Positions 46,041 to 56,089 of a stretch of 64,000 nt of DNA are shown here, piece by piece. The stretch is taken from the NCBI GenBank assembly GCA_015178975.1, contig WHVD01000039.1, positions 1-64,000 of the forward strand. Direction: 5' to 3'. The position numbers and the translations under genes are program-made. Source of the DNA: Hysterangium stoloniferum. Lineage: Eukaryota > Basidiomycota > Agaricomycetes > Hysterangiales > Hysterangiaceae. How positions within the stretch are numbered: position 1 is the stretch's first letter; each line of letters begins with the position of its first letter. The notes beneath the pieces were generated by a model. It had not been told where the DNA came from. It worked only from the letters and a program-made list of their open reading frames with translations, and did no database searches.

Positions 46041-47265
46041 CCGATCGGGTGCCATCCAAGGTAAATGTCCCTCATAGCATTTCAGCTACTTCATACAAAT
46101 GCTATCTTTAGCAACATATCTAGGATTGGCTTTATATGCTGTATTACAACGCAGGCAATCACTCAACCTTTCTAACATGCCAATGCTCAAAGTATTCTTC
46201 AGGTTTGCTCCTCTAGTACTTTAATTATCACCCATTCAGTTGACCTGAATTTAGCCAGAGACAGGACAGCATATTTCTTCTGGTATAATAATCTCTTCCT
46301 TGTTTCCGTGTTACTGGCTAATAAACCATTCTTAAAGTATTTTGGGTTTGCCACTGCCATTATTTGGGAATACTCTAGGTGCTGATATCTCTCCCAAAGC
46401 ATTGTATGTCTTCAATCTACTCCTGATTAGATTTGGACAAACTTTGCCTCTACAGATCGCCGGGAGCTTGTGAATGTATCATCAACCACAAACAAACAGG
46501 ACATCTAGATAACTAATCATTATGACTAGATGGATCATATCCATCGTATCTGTTTTCGTATGTAATGTCATTTACTGAGAATGTCCATTTGACACTCGCA
46601 GCAGGCCAGTCGTATGATGCTTAACCTTAGGATGATGAATGACCCATCAGATGACTTGACATTGCGCGAGACATCTGGCAGTGATGATAATCGTTGTGAA
46701 TTCTCCACTATTCCCCCTGCTGGGTTAGTCTCAATACACCAAACCATCTGAACCAAGTCAGACAGGCTTTTGAGAGAGAAAAGACAGAAAAGATATAGCT
46801 CAAGCTTCATACTTGCATTGTTGTATCTATGCCACTTATGCCTCGTTTCACTTAACAAGCTGCTCCTAACAAGTGCACCACCCAACCGTATACTACCCAC
46901 CATTGGGTCTCAAGATTCTCGGGATTGCATTGCACGCATAGACGGCACGAGTCCATTATCTTATCACTCCCTTTGGTTCTCAGGCTCAGTAGTAGACTCC
47001 TAAACAGTAACTCTGGAAGGGAAAAACAGTAGGGGTAGCGGTATCCCCCTGATGAGAGCTTTCGTCGGCTCGAAACTGTTACAGTCCATTTCCCCTAACC
47101 ACCCTCTACCTTAGCTGACAAAGTTTGATCTTCAGAGACAACTGATTGTGGCGAGTGATAAGGTGGTGGTCTGCCCAGAGGTGCTCTGGTGGATGCTGGT
47201 GACCTTGCATTGCCATGGTCACCTGGCTAATGTCTGATTTGTGGTTACTGGCAGACTCAGTTAAC
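46041..47265. other. Cargo region, no gene recognised
   Basis: A minus-strand frame at 46,903-46,568 (LKSLSDLVQMVWCIETNPAG then GIVENSQRLSSLPDVSRNVK) has natural-looking composition and may be an exon of a captured gene I cannot name. Another at 46,402-46,199 (NPKYFKNGLLASNTETRKRL) is less clear. Confidence 0.35.
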
Positions 47266-47269
47266 AAAT

Positions 47270-47884
47270 TATCAAACACAGGTCTTCATGTCCTTCTGAA
47301 TCCGAGTCTGAATCATCAGGATCCAGCTCTTCCGATTCCGAATCAGAATCAGAATAAAATTCAAATTCAGGATCATCATCTGGTTCAGCCACACGATAAT
47401 CCCACTGCCAGGTGTATAAATCCTGCATAGAATGACTGTATACTGACTACTGGTCACATCAATCATGCATTTTTTTTGGCATATATTCTTTTTGTAATGA
47501 ATCCCGCTGCCAGGTGTATAAATCCTGCATAGAGTGAGTCATCTTTTGCCAGATCCACTGTAGGGAGGTTATGATTCATGGTGAACACTGGCTTATAGGG
47601 ATGGAATACACATGTCCACCAGTGATTAACACTGACACTACAAGCCCTAAACAGCAATGATACCACATAACCACTGGAACTAAACTCTGTGGAAAGAACA
47701 ACTGAATAAGCAGGCAGCTGACATGAAGTGCTAAATGTACCCTCCTGATCAACTCTGGCTTAAATTGTGCCACTCCTGCAATACCAATGCCAATTTTTGA
47801 GGTTCCGTATGCTGCACCAACCGCTATGATTTGATTCTCATCGGTCAGTAACTCAAGCTCAGTTTGACTTGGTGGCAATGACAT
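47270..47884 (-). pseudogene. Captured V-ATPase proteolipid (subunit c) fragment plus acidic tail
   Basis: Minus-strand exon [20 protein letters not shown] followed by KPELIRR, an intron GTACAT...CCACAG, SLVPVVM and [10 protein letters not shown], then DDSLYAGFIHLAAGF. These are the hallmarks of the V-ATPase c-ring subunit (VMA3/VMA11 type): the glycine-rich first half, PELI-x-x-SLIPVVM, and the FAGFVHLAAGL segment that precedes the proton-binding helix. Small indels break VVM...GLV, the N-terminal helix and the Glu-bearing last helix are missing, and the YAGFIHLA exon is present twice (47,530 and 47,425). Beyond it comes an acidic frame EPDDDPEFEFYSDSDSESEE of other origin. A transposon-borne partial copy of a host gene. 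Confidence 0.8.
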
Positions 47885-50682
47885 ACTGCCCTATAATCTT
47901 GCACAGCATCAGAAATTTGAGTGTTGGTGTGGGCTGTTAACTGTGATGAAGATGTTTATGGAGATGAAAACCTTTGGTGGACTAACCCATGCGTACTGCC
48001 AGGACTGTGGCTTGGATAGTGAGTTGATCTGCTCTCGAGCGTGACTTCCTGTCTGATAAATTTTCTTCATTAATAATCAGTGATTCTTGATGAAAAATAT
48101 TGAGGAGAGGAAAGTGGTCCTGATGCTTGGAGACGACCGCACCGATAGCTTCCAGGAGCTTCCTTAAGCTCGCTTGAACACTTGTTTACAAAATATCTTG
48201 TCATTCATTACCTTGATCAGTATTTGAAAGAAGTTCACCATTTTCATCATTTATGTGCTCCCAACCACCGGGTGGTTGAGGATAACTAGATAGATTGTTT
48301 CTGGTTATTTAGTCTCATGATCAAGCGCAATGGGGATTTCAGGCCACCCTCCTATTATAACCCAAATCTGGATTGGGCGCCACATGGTTTCAGTCTCTTT
48401 AAAGTAAACGCATATTTCTCACCTGGTCCTGGGTAATTGTTCTCACTAGCATGATGCCCATATGTATTAGTTAAGATGATGAAATGGCTTGGGCATGTCA
48501 TCAAATTTGAATATAGTCTGGCTATTTTTACCTTACAAACAAAATGAACCCGAGAGCGTGAATTCTGTAGATTTGCGCTGTATCCCTTTCTTTTTCTTCA
48601 ACTATTGGAGCTGATTGCTTCAGATATCTCAGCATAATGAAGTATGGTGCATTGTATTTTCTTGCAAGTAGTGTAACTCATGTCGCAAACTGTGGTAAAT
48701 ATGGGCTTGCAGCTGATCAGATTTTGACTACGTGGGATATTACTGAGAAATTGGACTCCAGCAGCCTAACGCTGCATGTATATTGTAAGAACCATTCATG
48801 AAGACCTGGCTAGATAAACAAGAAGTGTGACTACCTATCATCCTCCATTTGACCCAAATAGTTAATGGCAAATATAGATGAGAGGAAGGCAGTAATCTCA
48901 TATCAAGACCCTCACATGGTTCTGATTTTTTTTTTTTGTTATATTTGTATCCCACTTCAAGCAACAATGGCTAACTGTGGCTAGGGGGTGGAAAGGCCCC
49001 CAGAGAAACTATGCTACGGTGGTAAGAAGTTCCAAGTGAGCTTTGTGTCTATGATGGATTTTAGAGGGCTCAAGTCAGGGTGGGGACAGTGAAAGTTGGC
49101 ATACGGAGTCAGATGTAGCTAGAAGGAGAAAAAGAAAAAGAAGACCAAGAGAGGGATATGTACATCGGCCATGACGTTCAGGGATGATCTGTTGTGGAGG
49201 GATTGTGGGAGAGGTGTGGGGCGAGCGGGGAAGTCGGCTTCGCAATGGAGCCAGGTGGCTCTAAGGAGGTTCGTAAGGGCTCACGTGGTTCTGATACCTG
49301 GAGATGACTGGCGACTCCTGGGAATTGCCAGAATACTAAAACCACATACTCTCCCCATTCGTCTCTCATGAGTTGTCAAGGACATAAATTGAATGCTTTT
49401 GGATACCCAATTTCATGGTCAACGTAGTTAAATTTTCAGGGGAGCATTCTATATATTAACACACCTCTCTAGTTGCCTCTCCTGGTCTTTGCAACACAGA
49501 GATAACCAGATGACTCGAGCCTCTTTGAACTAAACATTAAAGTTGTGGGCAATCATTAGGAATCCTTTGCATAATGGAGCTTCCACCAGTACTGTTGAAG
49601 AAGACGGAATGGTATTTTGAGTTGTGAGTATGTTCAGAACATGTTATTGTTAGTTGCGTGGTTCAGACCCACTCATATGTACCCACCAGTACTTATCTGC
49701 ATGTTGGCAATCTACCACCGCCAGTCATTTGAGTTTAAGTCAGAGTCAGAGTTTGGTCACTCCTGTGTCTTTATATATATCTTCTATTCTAACAATTATC
49801 TATGTGAATAAATCTAGACTACAATGTGGCCCGACAGTGAGGGAGGCTTCAACCCATGATCAGTGATCGCCGAAGCTGACAGGTCGTGGAGCAGGCCAGC
49901 AGGTTTCCCTGCTGGGTCAACTGTTGATGTCCATGCAGCAAGACAATGGTGGATACTTCTGAGCCCCTTTTTTAGGCAGTTTGCCCTTCTCATTTTCCCG
50001 TTTGTGCTCTTTATCCTCCAAAATCTTATTGGCAGTTTGATGTCCAGTGGGCAGAATGTGATTTTGTTGAATATTTTTAGGAGTCTTAAAAGTATAAGGG
50101 CAACACACATTGTTGTACAACACTCACTACATGACCTTTATATACCAAATACCAAATTCAATCTCAGAATCAAACATCTGAGACAACATCGGAGTCTCGC
50201 AACTTCCATGGCTCGCAGTCTCTCAATAGATTTGGACATAGGATGTGCTCGTCATGGGTGTGTGTGGTAATGATATCATATAATGTGTTGTCTGTAACTT
50301 TTCATTACAAAAAGAACATATGCCAAAAAAACGCACAATCGATGTGACCAGTAGTCAGTATTCAGCCATTCTCATATCTCTTCAACTCTGATACCATTAT
50401 AAGTTAGATGCTATGGACAGACAAGTGGAAGGTATGGGACTGCACTTACAAAGGATTGAGTACTGAGAAGTAACAGTTCAACACACCGACATCTTGATCT
50501 GTGGACCAGGACCCACAACAACAAAATTGGGAGATTTAAAGTCACTCCTAAGAGCATGCATGCATTATGACTGACCCACCTGCAAGAGTGTCTGGGTACT
50601 TTTGTTGTGTAAGTCTTCTGAAGTTGTCATGTTGCCTGTGAACATTCAGATCTGACAGCCAACTTACCAATCGACTCCACCC
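47885..50682. other. Cargo region, mostly unassigned
   Basis: No confident gene. At 49,577 a plus-strand start MELPPVLLKKTEWYFEL followed by GTGAGT looks like a captured first exon. At 50,123-49,917 a minus-strand frame (HILPTGHQTANKILEDKEHK) is charged and may be another exon. 49,080-49,125 shares a ~45-nt block (GTGGGGACAGTGAAAGTTGG) with 33,452-33,498 just behind the SRAP fragment. Confidence 0.35.
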
Positions 50683-51525
50683 TCTCATGACACACGATTC
50701 GTCACTGTGACACGTGATTCATCACCCTGTGACACATGATTCATCACCCTGTGACACACGATTCGTCACCCTGTGACACGTGATTCGTCCCCATGACACA
50801 CGATTCGTCACCCTGTGACACGCGATTCATCACCCCGTGACACACAAATATTAATTGCATATCGTGGTATGACGATTTGTCACAATTGGTACCTGCCAGT
50901 AATTTTTTTGTTAATTCACGCTCACATCTTGCCGCCCAATTGGTAACAAGCAACTTTTATTGTGTGAGTTCGTGCGAAGATCGTCTCCAAAGTGACACGC
51001 ACAGAGTGCGATGAATTTTGGATTGCACAGAATTCTAAATTTGGGAAACATCTTGTACTGTTTTAAATCCATGTACTAAATACTATTTAGCTCATTTTGA
51101 TGTATTCTAAAATCTGATTACTAAATTTATTTTTTAACACTTCACTAAAGGACACATTTAGGAATAGGATTTAAATACTCCATAAAACAAGTACAAAATG
51201 TTATCTTTATTAACTTGCAAAAGTCTATCTAATTTTCAACTATTATTTCTCTTTAATGTTGTCTCAAAATGACTCATTTATGCCTCCATAAAATGCTGAT
51301 AAAAGATCATTTTTTGGGTATATTTTGACATGCTCAATATTAACACTAGATGTGATATACACTTACAAACTAAATTCAACCTAATAGTCACCTTTAGTTC
51401 CACTCTTGCGTGACCCAAAATATCTATTTTAAGTAAGATTTAGTGCACAATAAAATTCATTTCTTAAAGTTCATCTCCTTGGGAAGGATTTTGCAGTGCT
51501 CCAAAAGGGGTTCACCGCAGCAGTG
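50683..51525 (-). repeat. Right terminal inverted repeat with subterminal array
   Basis: Reverse complement of 31,813-32,720 with few differences. The array (CCCTGTGACACGTGATTCRT, about eight units) lies at 50,683-50,852, then the unique part, ending ...GGTTCACCGCAGCAGTG before the TAA duplication. Confidence 0.93.
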
Positions 51526-51528
51526 TAA

Positions 51529-52510
51529 GCTAAGCCCGACAGCCATAGTTGCCAGGCCTACACGAATTACCCATGCATACCACCCCACTACTAATACTAT
51601 TACTCCAGAATAGTGTACAAAAAATGCTTTTCGACATGGTTACCACATTGATGCCCGCCGGCACAAGATGATACACCTACAATTCGACTGCACACTGTTC
51701 TTTAACTTACCATTTGCAACATACTTCCAGCTGATGAATAGCTTACATTTTATATACCGTTAGCCTTTCTTTTTGTTAGGACCTGATATTGACCTTGACT
51801 CTGGACCACTTGGATCCAATCCTTATCCATCATATAGTACTCTCAATTGGCACGAGTTTGCCTTGTTGCTGCTGTATCTGTTAAACTTCTTGGGACATCA
51901 TTTGGACAAGAGAGAGTAGCAATGGTTCTTTGCTAGTCGTGGAGATAGGGATAGTATCCTCACATTGAACTGGATTTCGTTTCACTATATACTCTCTCGA
52001 AGATCTAAGTATTAATCACTGAGCAGCCGGAATTTAAAGATGAAACTTCAGGAGTTATACTTGAAGAACTTCAGTGATAAATTGACGCGTAGCTCGCCGA
52101 TTTGCCTTCAAATAAGAAAAGGCAAAGCAACATATTTTTGTGTATTTTACTAGATGATCCATGAATTTAATTTGTTGATTTCGGTACACGGATTTCGAAA
52201 GGTTGCTCAGCATACGTCAACACATTAAGTACATGGGTAAATTAAGAACAACATGGCTTGACATGTGTAACACGGGCTGGTATTTGACGAAAAGCAATAG
52301 GATATCTGACAACGAGAGGTGAAGACGAGGACGAGCATACTGGGGTCAGAGACAAATATCATAGCACTGAGAAGATGAGCTCCGACGGGTGCGTGATGGC
52401 TTTCGACAATTTCGAAGTCGTGGTATTGGGCTGAAATAATACCTAAGTGTATCAGGCAACAATGTGACAAGGAGAAGAAAAAACATACAGAAAGGCCATG
52501 AACACTGACG
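51529..52510. other. Host flank, no gene assigned
   Basis: First part carries no frame of interest. A minus-strand frame at 52,470-52,225 (AQYHDFEIVESHHAPVGAHL) has natural composition and may be a 3' exon of an unknown gene. CpG content is back to host level from about 51,530. Confidence 0.4.
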
Positions 52511-53417
52511 TTACTTCATCTGATTAGCCCTCTGTAATTCCTCTATCTTGGCCTGCAGTTGTCGTCTTTCTTCCCTACCCTCTTCCCTACCCTCTTCCCT
52601 ACCCTCTTCCCTAACTTCTCTACGTTCATCCTCGCGGCGCTCCTGTGCTTCGCGGATCTGTCACCAGCTATAAGCCTCCAAAGCAAATCCCCATATCCAC
52701 GACACGCACCTGATGATGAACTCTTTCATATTCCTCCTGAAATTTCTTCGCGAGAGCGTCAACATGGTCCTTTCTTCGTTGGTGCAGGGGAAACCCGGCC
52801 CACGTCCCACCGGGACTGAATTGTTGGCTGAGCCAGGCATTGTCCTCCTCGACAGCCTTAGACGAAGACCTGTTCACGTCAAATTTGTGTGCCTTCTCTA
52901 ACACTCTCAAGACCATGTCAGAGAACCAATAGCATTGTCTCTTGAGGAGCTGATAGTCTTCATTATTCAGCCTGACTACCAATGCAGCTATACCGAGGTC
53001 GAGGATGGTTATGTTCGCCTTGCTGATGTCTACTCTTTCGAGGACGATGTCGCGACCTGGCCACCCGTCGGCCGTGAATACCATGTCTGCAGCTGGACGC
53101 GTCTTGAATGAATCTATCGACGGCGAGACGTGATGCCTGAATTGTTGGCCGGCAGTGGCGGGATTGTAGCCCTCCGCAAATCGCTCGATGCGAAGATAGC
53201 GAGTGTTGCCGTCAGCATGGGAAAGTTTAGCAACCAGGTATTCATGCTCCGAGGACGTATTCTTTTCCTTCATCCGCCGTAGCTCTACTACTCTCGTACC
53301 AGCTATCACATGGCCGTCGTCTGCTGAAGCGGCAGAATCGCAGAGATGTTTATACCAAAACTCGACGTCCGCTTCGCCGGGGCACCCTATGGATATTTCG
53401 GCTGTAGATCTAGACAT
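52511..53417 (-). CDS. Conserved basidiomycete protein with C-terminal coiled coil
   Basis: Start chosen at MSRSTAEISIGCPGEADVEF (53,417) because related mushroom proteins begin shortly before the EVEFWYKH block; a longer frame begins at 53,516. Blocks: VEFWYKHLC, VIAGTRVVELRRM, HEYLVAKLSHADG, RYLRIERF, WPGRDIVLERVDISKANITI, LVVRLNNEDYQLLKRQCYWF. A 52-nt intron (52,709 to 52,658, GTGCGT...TGACAG) joins to IREAQERREDERREVREEGR, three EGRE repeats from a 12-bp tandem repeat, and ELQRANQMK with stop 52,511-52,513. About 284 residues in total. Looks intact. Function unknown; family members often occur in multigene groups in Agaricomycetes. Confidence 0.75.
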
Positions 53418-55224
53418 GTGAAAGAGCCGTAAAAGGACGGGGATAAAAGAATAGGTAAAGGACGACAGTGAGAATGGCACGATTCGCTGGACTTTTAACG
53501 ACCTCATTATCATCAACTGGGAACGAGTTAGTAATGCGATTGATGGATACGAAACTGACTTGCCTGTGTGTGCAAGGACAATTCAATGTTTTTTTGGCAA
53601 CAGGCGGGGAGCAACTGAATCGGGGTTGAATTAGGTTATGAAAAGACACCAGGGTGTCATTATCCCGATGACGTTACGCAAGGTGACACAAACGAGGAGG
53701 TGAAAATGAAAAGGTCGTTTTTCAACTGGCGCCCAACTATAAAGTTTTTCTTTCTACCACAAAGACCTTGAACGTGAACCCTAACCATAAACTCGGACAT
53801 TGGGAACTAACAATATAAAGACTAGTAGGAAAGTGGGAGATTCGTACACTTTCACCAATTCCGAGTACGCAGCACTGACATGGACTGCCCTTGTACAAAT
53901 CCTACCACGCCTTATACACGCAGCTTTGCTTAGTAATGACCAGGTCGTGCGTTGGGGCGGCACTCGGACCGCTTGTGATTATGAATTGGAGCACCACACT
54001 TCGAACATAATTAATTTAAGAGTACCACGGTTCTCACCGTTGACATCGATGGTGAAGCACAACTTCAAACCAACTCTGACAGTCACGTTCAAAACTCACT
54101 CCCATCTATGCACTGGAGGCTCTATCTTTGGAATGATTCCATGCTTAGACCTCATGTTTTGAACGTTCTGGGTCAATTTTAAAGGGGACCTCTCAATCCC
54201 GTGGTGCAGCCGACTCTTCTCCCTATGAAGGCTCGGGTTTTGCCTTATTAGGACTCTTTCTTCCCTTAAAGGGAAGTCCCCTTATCCAAAGGTATTATAT
54301 GACAGGTTGGATGTTAGGGCACCTCACAATGGGAGGGGTTCCAAATGAAATTCCTACATTTGTCAACAAAGCCCAGACAATAAAACTGGTGCGATTTGTT
54401 GACATGGACTATCAGAGTAAGATGTTTAAATATGAATTTTTTTCCGAACGCGTGAGCCTTACATAACAATCCTAGTTTCTCACGCTGTCTCAAAGTTTTC
54501 AGCGACTTTTATGTTTTGACTCGCTATATCTGTAGACAGCGCAATTTTTGGTCGGTATTCATTTCCGTCTAAAATCAACCCACCCATTTACTCTTCTGAC
54601 TGTAGGGGATCCGTGGTCATGGCCGTTCCAGGGCTAACTGCAGTACTAAGTAGGTATCCCAATCCATCATTTCTTGGTCGCCATGGCTTTGGATGCACCC
54701 AGCCGGCATAATTTCGAGAGGCTTATAATCATATGGCAATTGATCAGGCCCACACATCCCATTTATTCTTCGTGCATTTCTGCTTTGCTCAACAGGGTGT
54801 TGTACGTTTAGATCCTGCTTTCTTCAAGCGAGTAAGAGGTCGCTGCTTGGAAACCTCCTGGCAGTTTCTAAAACCAATGATCACCGCAAGATCACGCATT
54901 CATGAACCCGATTATCCCTATCCAATCCAGCTTATGTCTCAAAGGGCGCGAAAGCTAAATCCTGACACCATTCATTGACTACGCGATTTCATATCTTGTT
55001 TGGGTTGCAAATTGTTCGCGGACCAGCCGACATTTCTATTTGACATTGATCTGACCTTGTTGAGTATGGTGCATAGCCCTTACCGAGGTAATCTCAAGAT
55101 TCCTACAATAGGTTGCGGCAGATTCGCAGCCAGGGACATATACTCGGCTTCATAGCGGTACATGCAATGTCAATGTCCCTACACCGTCATCCATGCCTGA
55201 CTTTTACAATTGTAATTAGTTCAA
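53418..55224. other. Host region with unassigned frames
   Basis: A 120-residue plus frame at 53,800-54,162 (VGDSYTFTNSEYAALTWTAL ...) and a plus frame at 54,733-54,978 (GVVRLDPAFFKRVRGRCLET then SWQFLKP) look more like coding than chance, but I recognise neither, and no convincing splice joins connect them. Confidence 0.3.
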
Positions 55225-55868
55225 CCCCACTTTTCGACAAATAAGCGCTCTACCTTACTGTGTCATTTCCATCCTTCCATCAAGATTATCACCCATCTAC
55301 AGTGTAGCGTGGGGCACTTAATACCGCTATAGTTCCGTCGCTGTTCTGTTTGACTATGGATACGACGAGGAAACTTGTGTATAGGCAGATAGGTGACCAG
55401 GCGCTTGGTACGACTTTTCGGTTTTCTCACCGTTTATGACTCTCATCTCCTTTTGAATATGCATTATCGCCTGAATTACACTCTATAGATGGCCTTGAGA
55501 CAAACTGGCCTAGTTTTCCACTTCTTTCATCAAGCCCTGGTAGAATCCCCACTTTTCGATACAAGCGCCGACGTCGTCTCCCATCATTCCGTCAAGACTT
55601 TTGCCCATATATTGTGTAGGGTGCGGCGCCCATTACTGATCGCAAATACGTCGCTGTGACACACTGTTCTGTTGGGCTGCAGACGAGACAAAGAAGCCTG
55701 TATAGACAGATACGTACCCGGGCGCTTAGTACGAGTTTTCGATTTTCTCAACGCTTATGACTCTCATCTCCTTTTGATTATGCATTTTTACCTGTAGCAT
55801 GCTACTATGGATGCCCTTGAGACAAACTGGACCGGTCTGTGCTGCTTCTTTCATCGAACCACTGTAAC
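55225..55868. repeat. Tandem duplication, about 320 bp x 2
   Basis: The first copy starts CCCCACTTTTCGACAAATAA and the second CCCCACTTTTCGATACAAGC at about 55,547. Shared blocks include CATCTCCTTTTGAWTATGCA and CCTTGAGACAAACTGG. Diverged by eye about 20%, so not recent. No coding assigned. Confidence 0.85.
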
Positions 55869-56089
55869 GACCTTCCCTTCATACATGGCTTACTTATCCG
55901 AGCTGGCTTCTCGAACGTAATGAGCGTAATGTTGTTTATGCGTGCCTGATTAATCCAAAATGTGACGTAACAATCTGTCCTTCAGATTTTCTAATCTCGG
56001 AGGTCCTCACGCTTTTCTGCCTTGTAGAGATAGTCTATACGGTGACGCTCATGTCTTCAGGTAGTGAAGGGGTGAGAGTGATGTTGGGT

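Larger units (their letters stand above)
31813..51525 (+). mobile_element. Giant CACTA/Plavaka-like DNA transposon with cargo, 19.7 kb
   Basis: Left end CACTGCTGTGGTGAACCCC and right end its reverse complement, with TAA at 31,810-31,812 and 51,526-51,528. The terminal inverted repeats are about 0.84-0.89 kb and roughly 97% alike by eye. Each ends inward in an array of a ~21-bp repeat. A CACTG start, 3-bp duplication, subterminal repeats and a Tnp2-like transposase all fit the CACTA group, in its mushroom Plavaka branch. Cargo: SRAP fragment, WD40 gene, basidiomycete hypothetical gene, satellite, V-ATPase proteolipid fragment. The transposase is decayed, so mobility would need help from another copy. 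The near-identical ends suggest the last move, or gene conversion, was recent compared with the fossils around it. Confidence 0.9.

Noticed and set aside
50683-50852. CRISPR-like array
   Set aside because: Repeats run head to tail without unique spacers of constant length, and the context is a eukaryotic transposon end.
31813-51525. Polinton/Maverick, suggested by ~20 kb length and long inverted repeats
   Set aside because: No DNA polymerase B, capsid or retroviral-type integrase is visible. The ends are CACTG with a 3-bp duplication and the transposase is Tnp2-like, which fits CACTA/Plavaka.
31813-51525. Starship-type giant element
   Set aside because: No tyrosine-recombinase captain (DUF3435) is seen near the left end, and Starships lack long inverted repeats.
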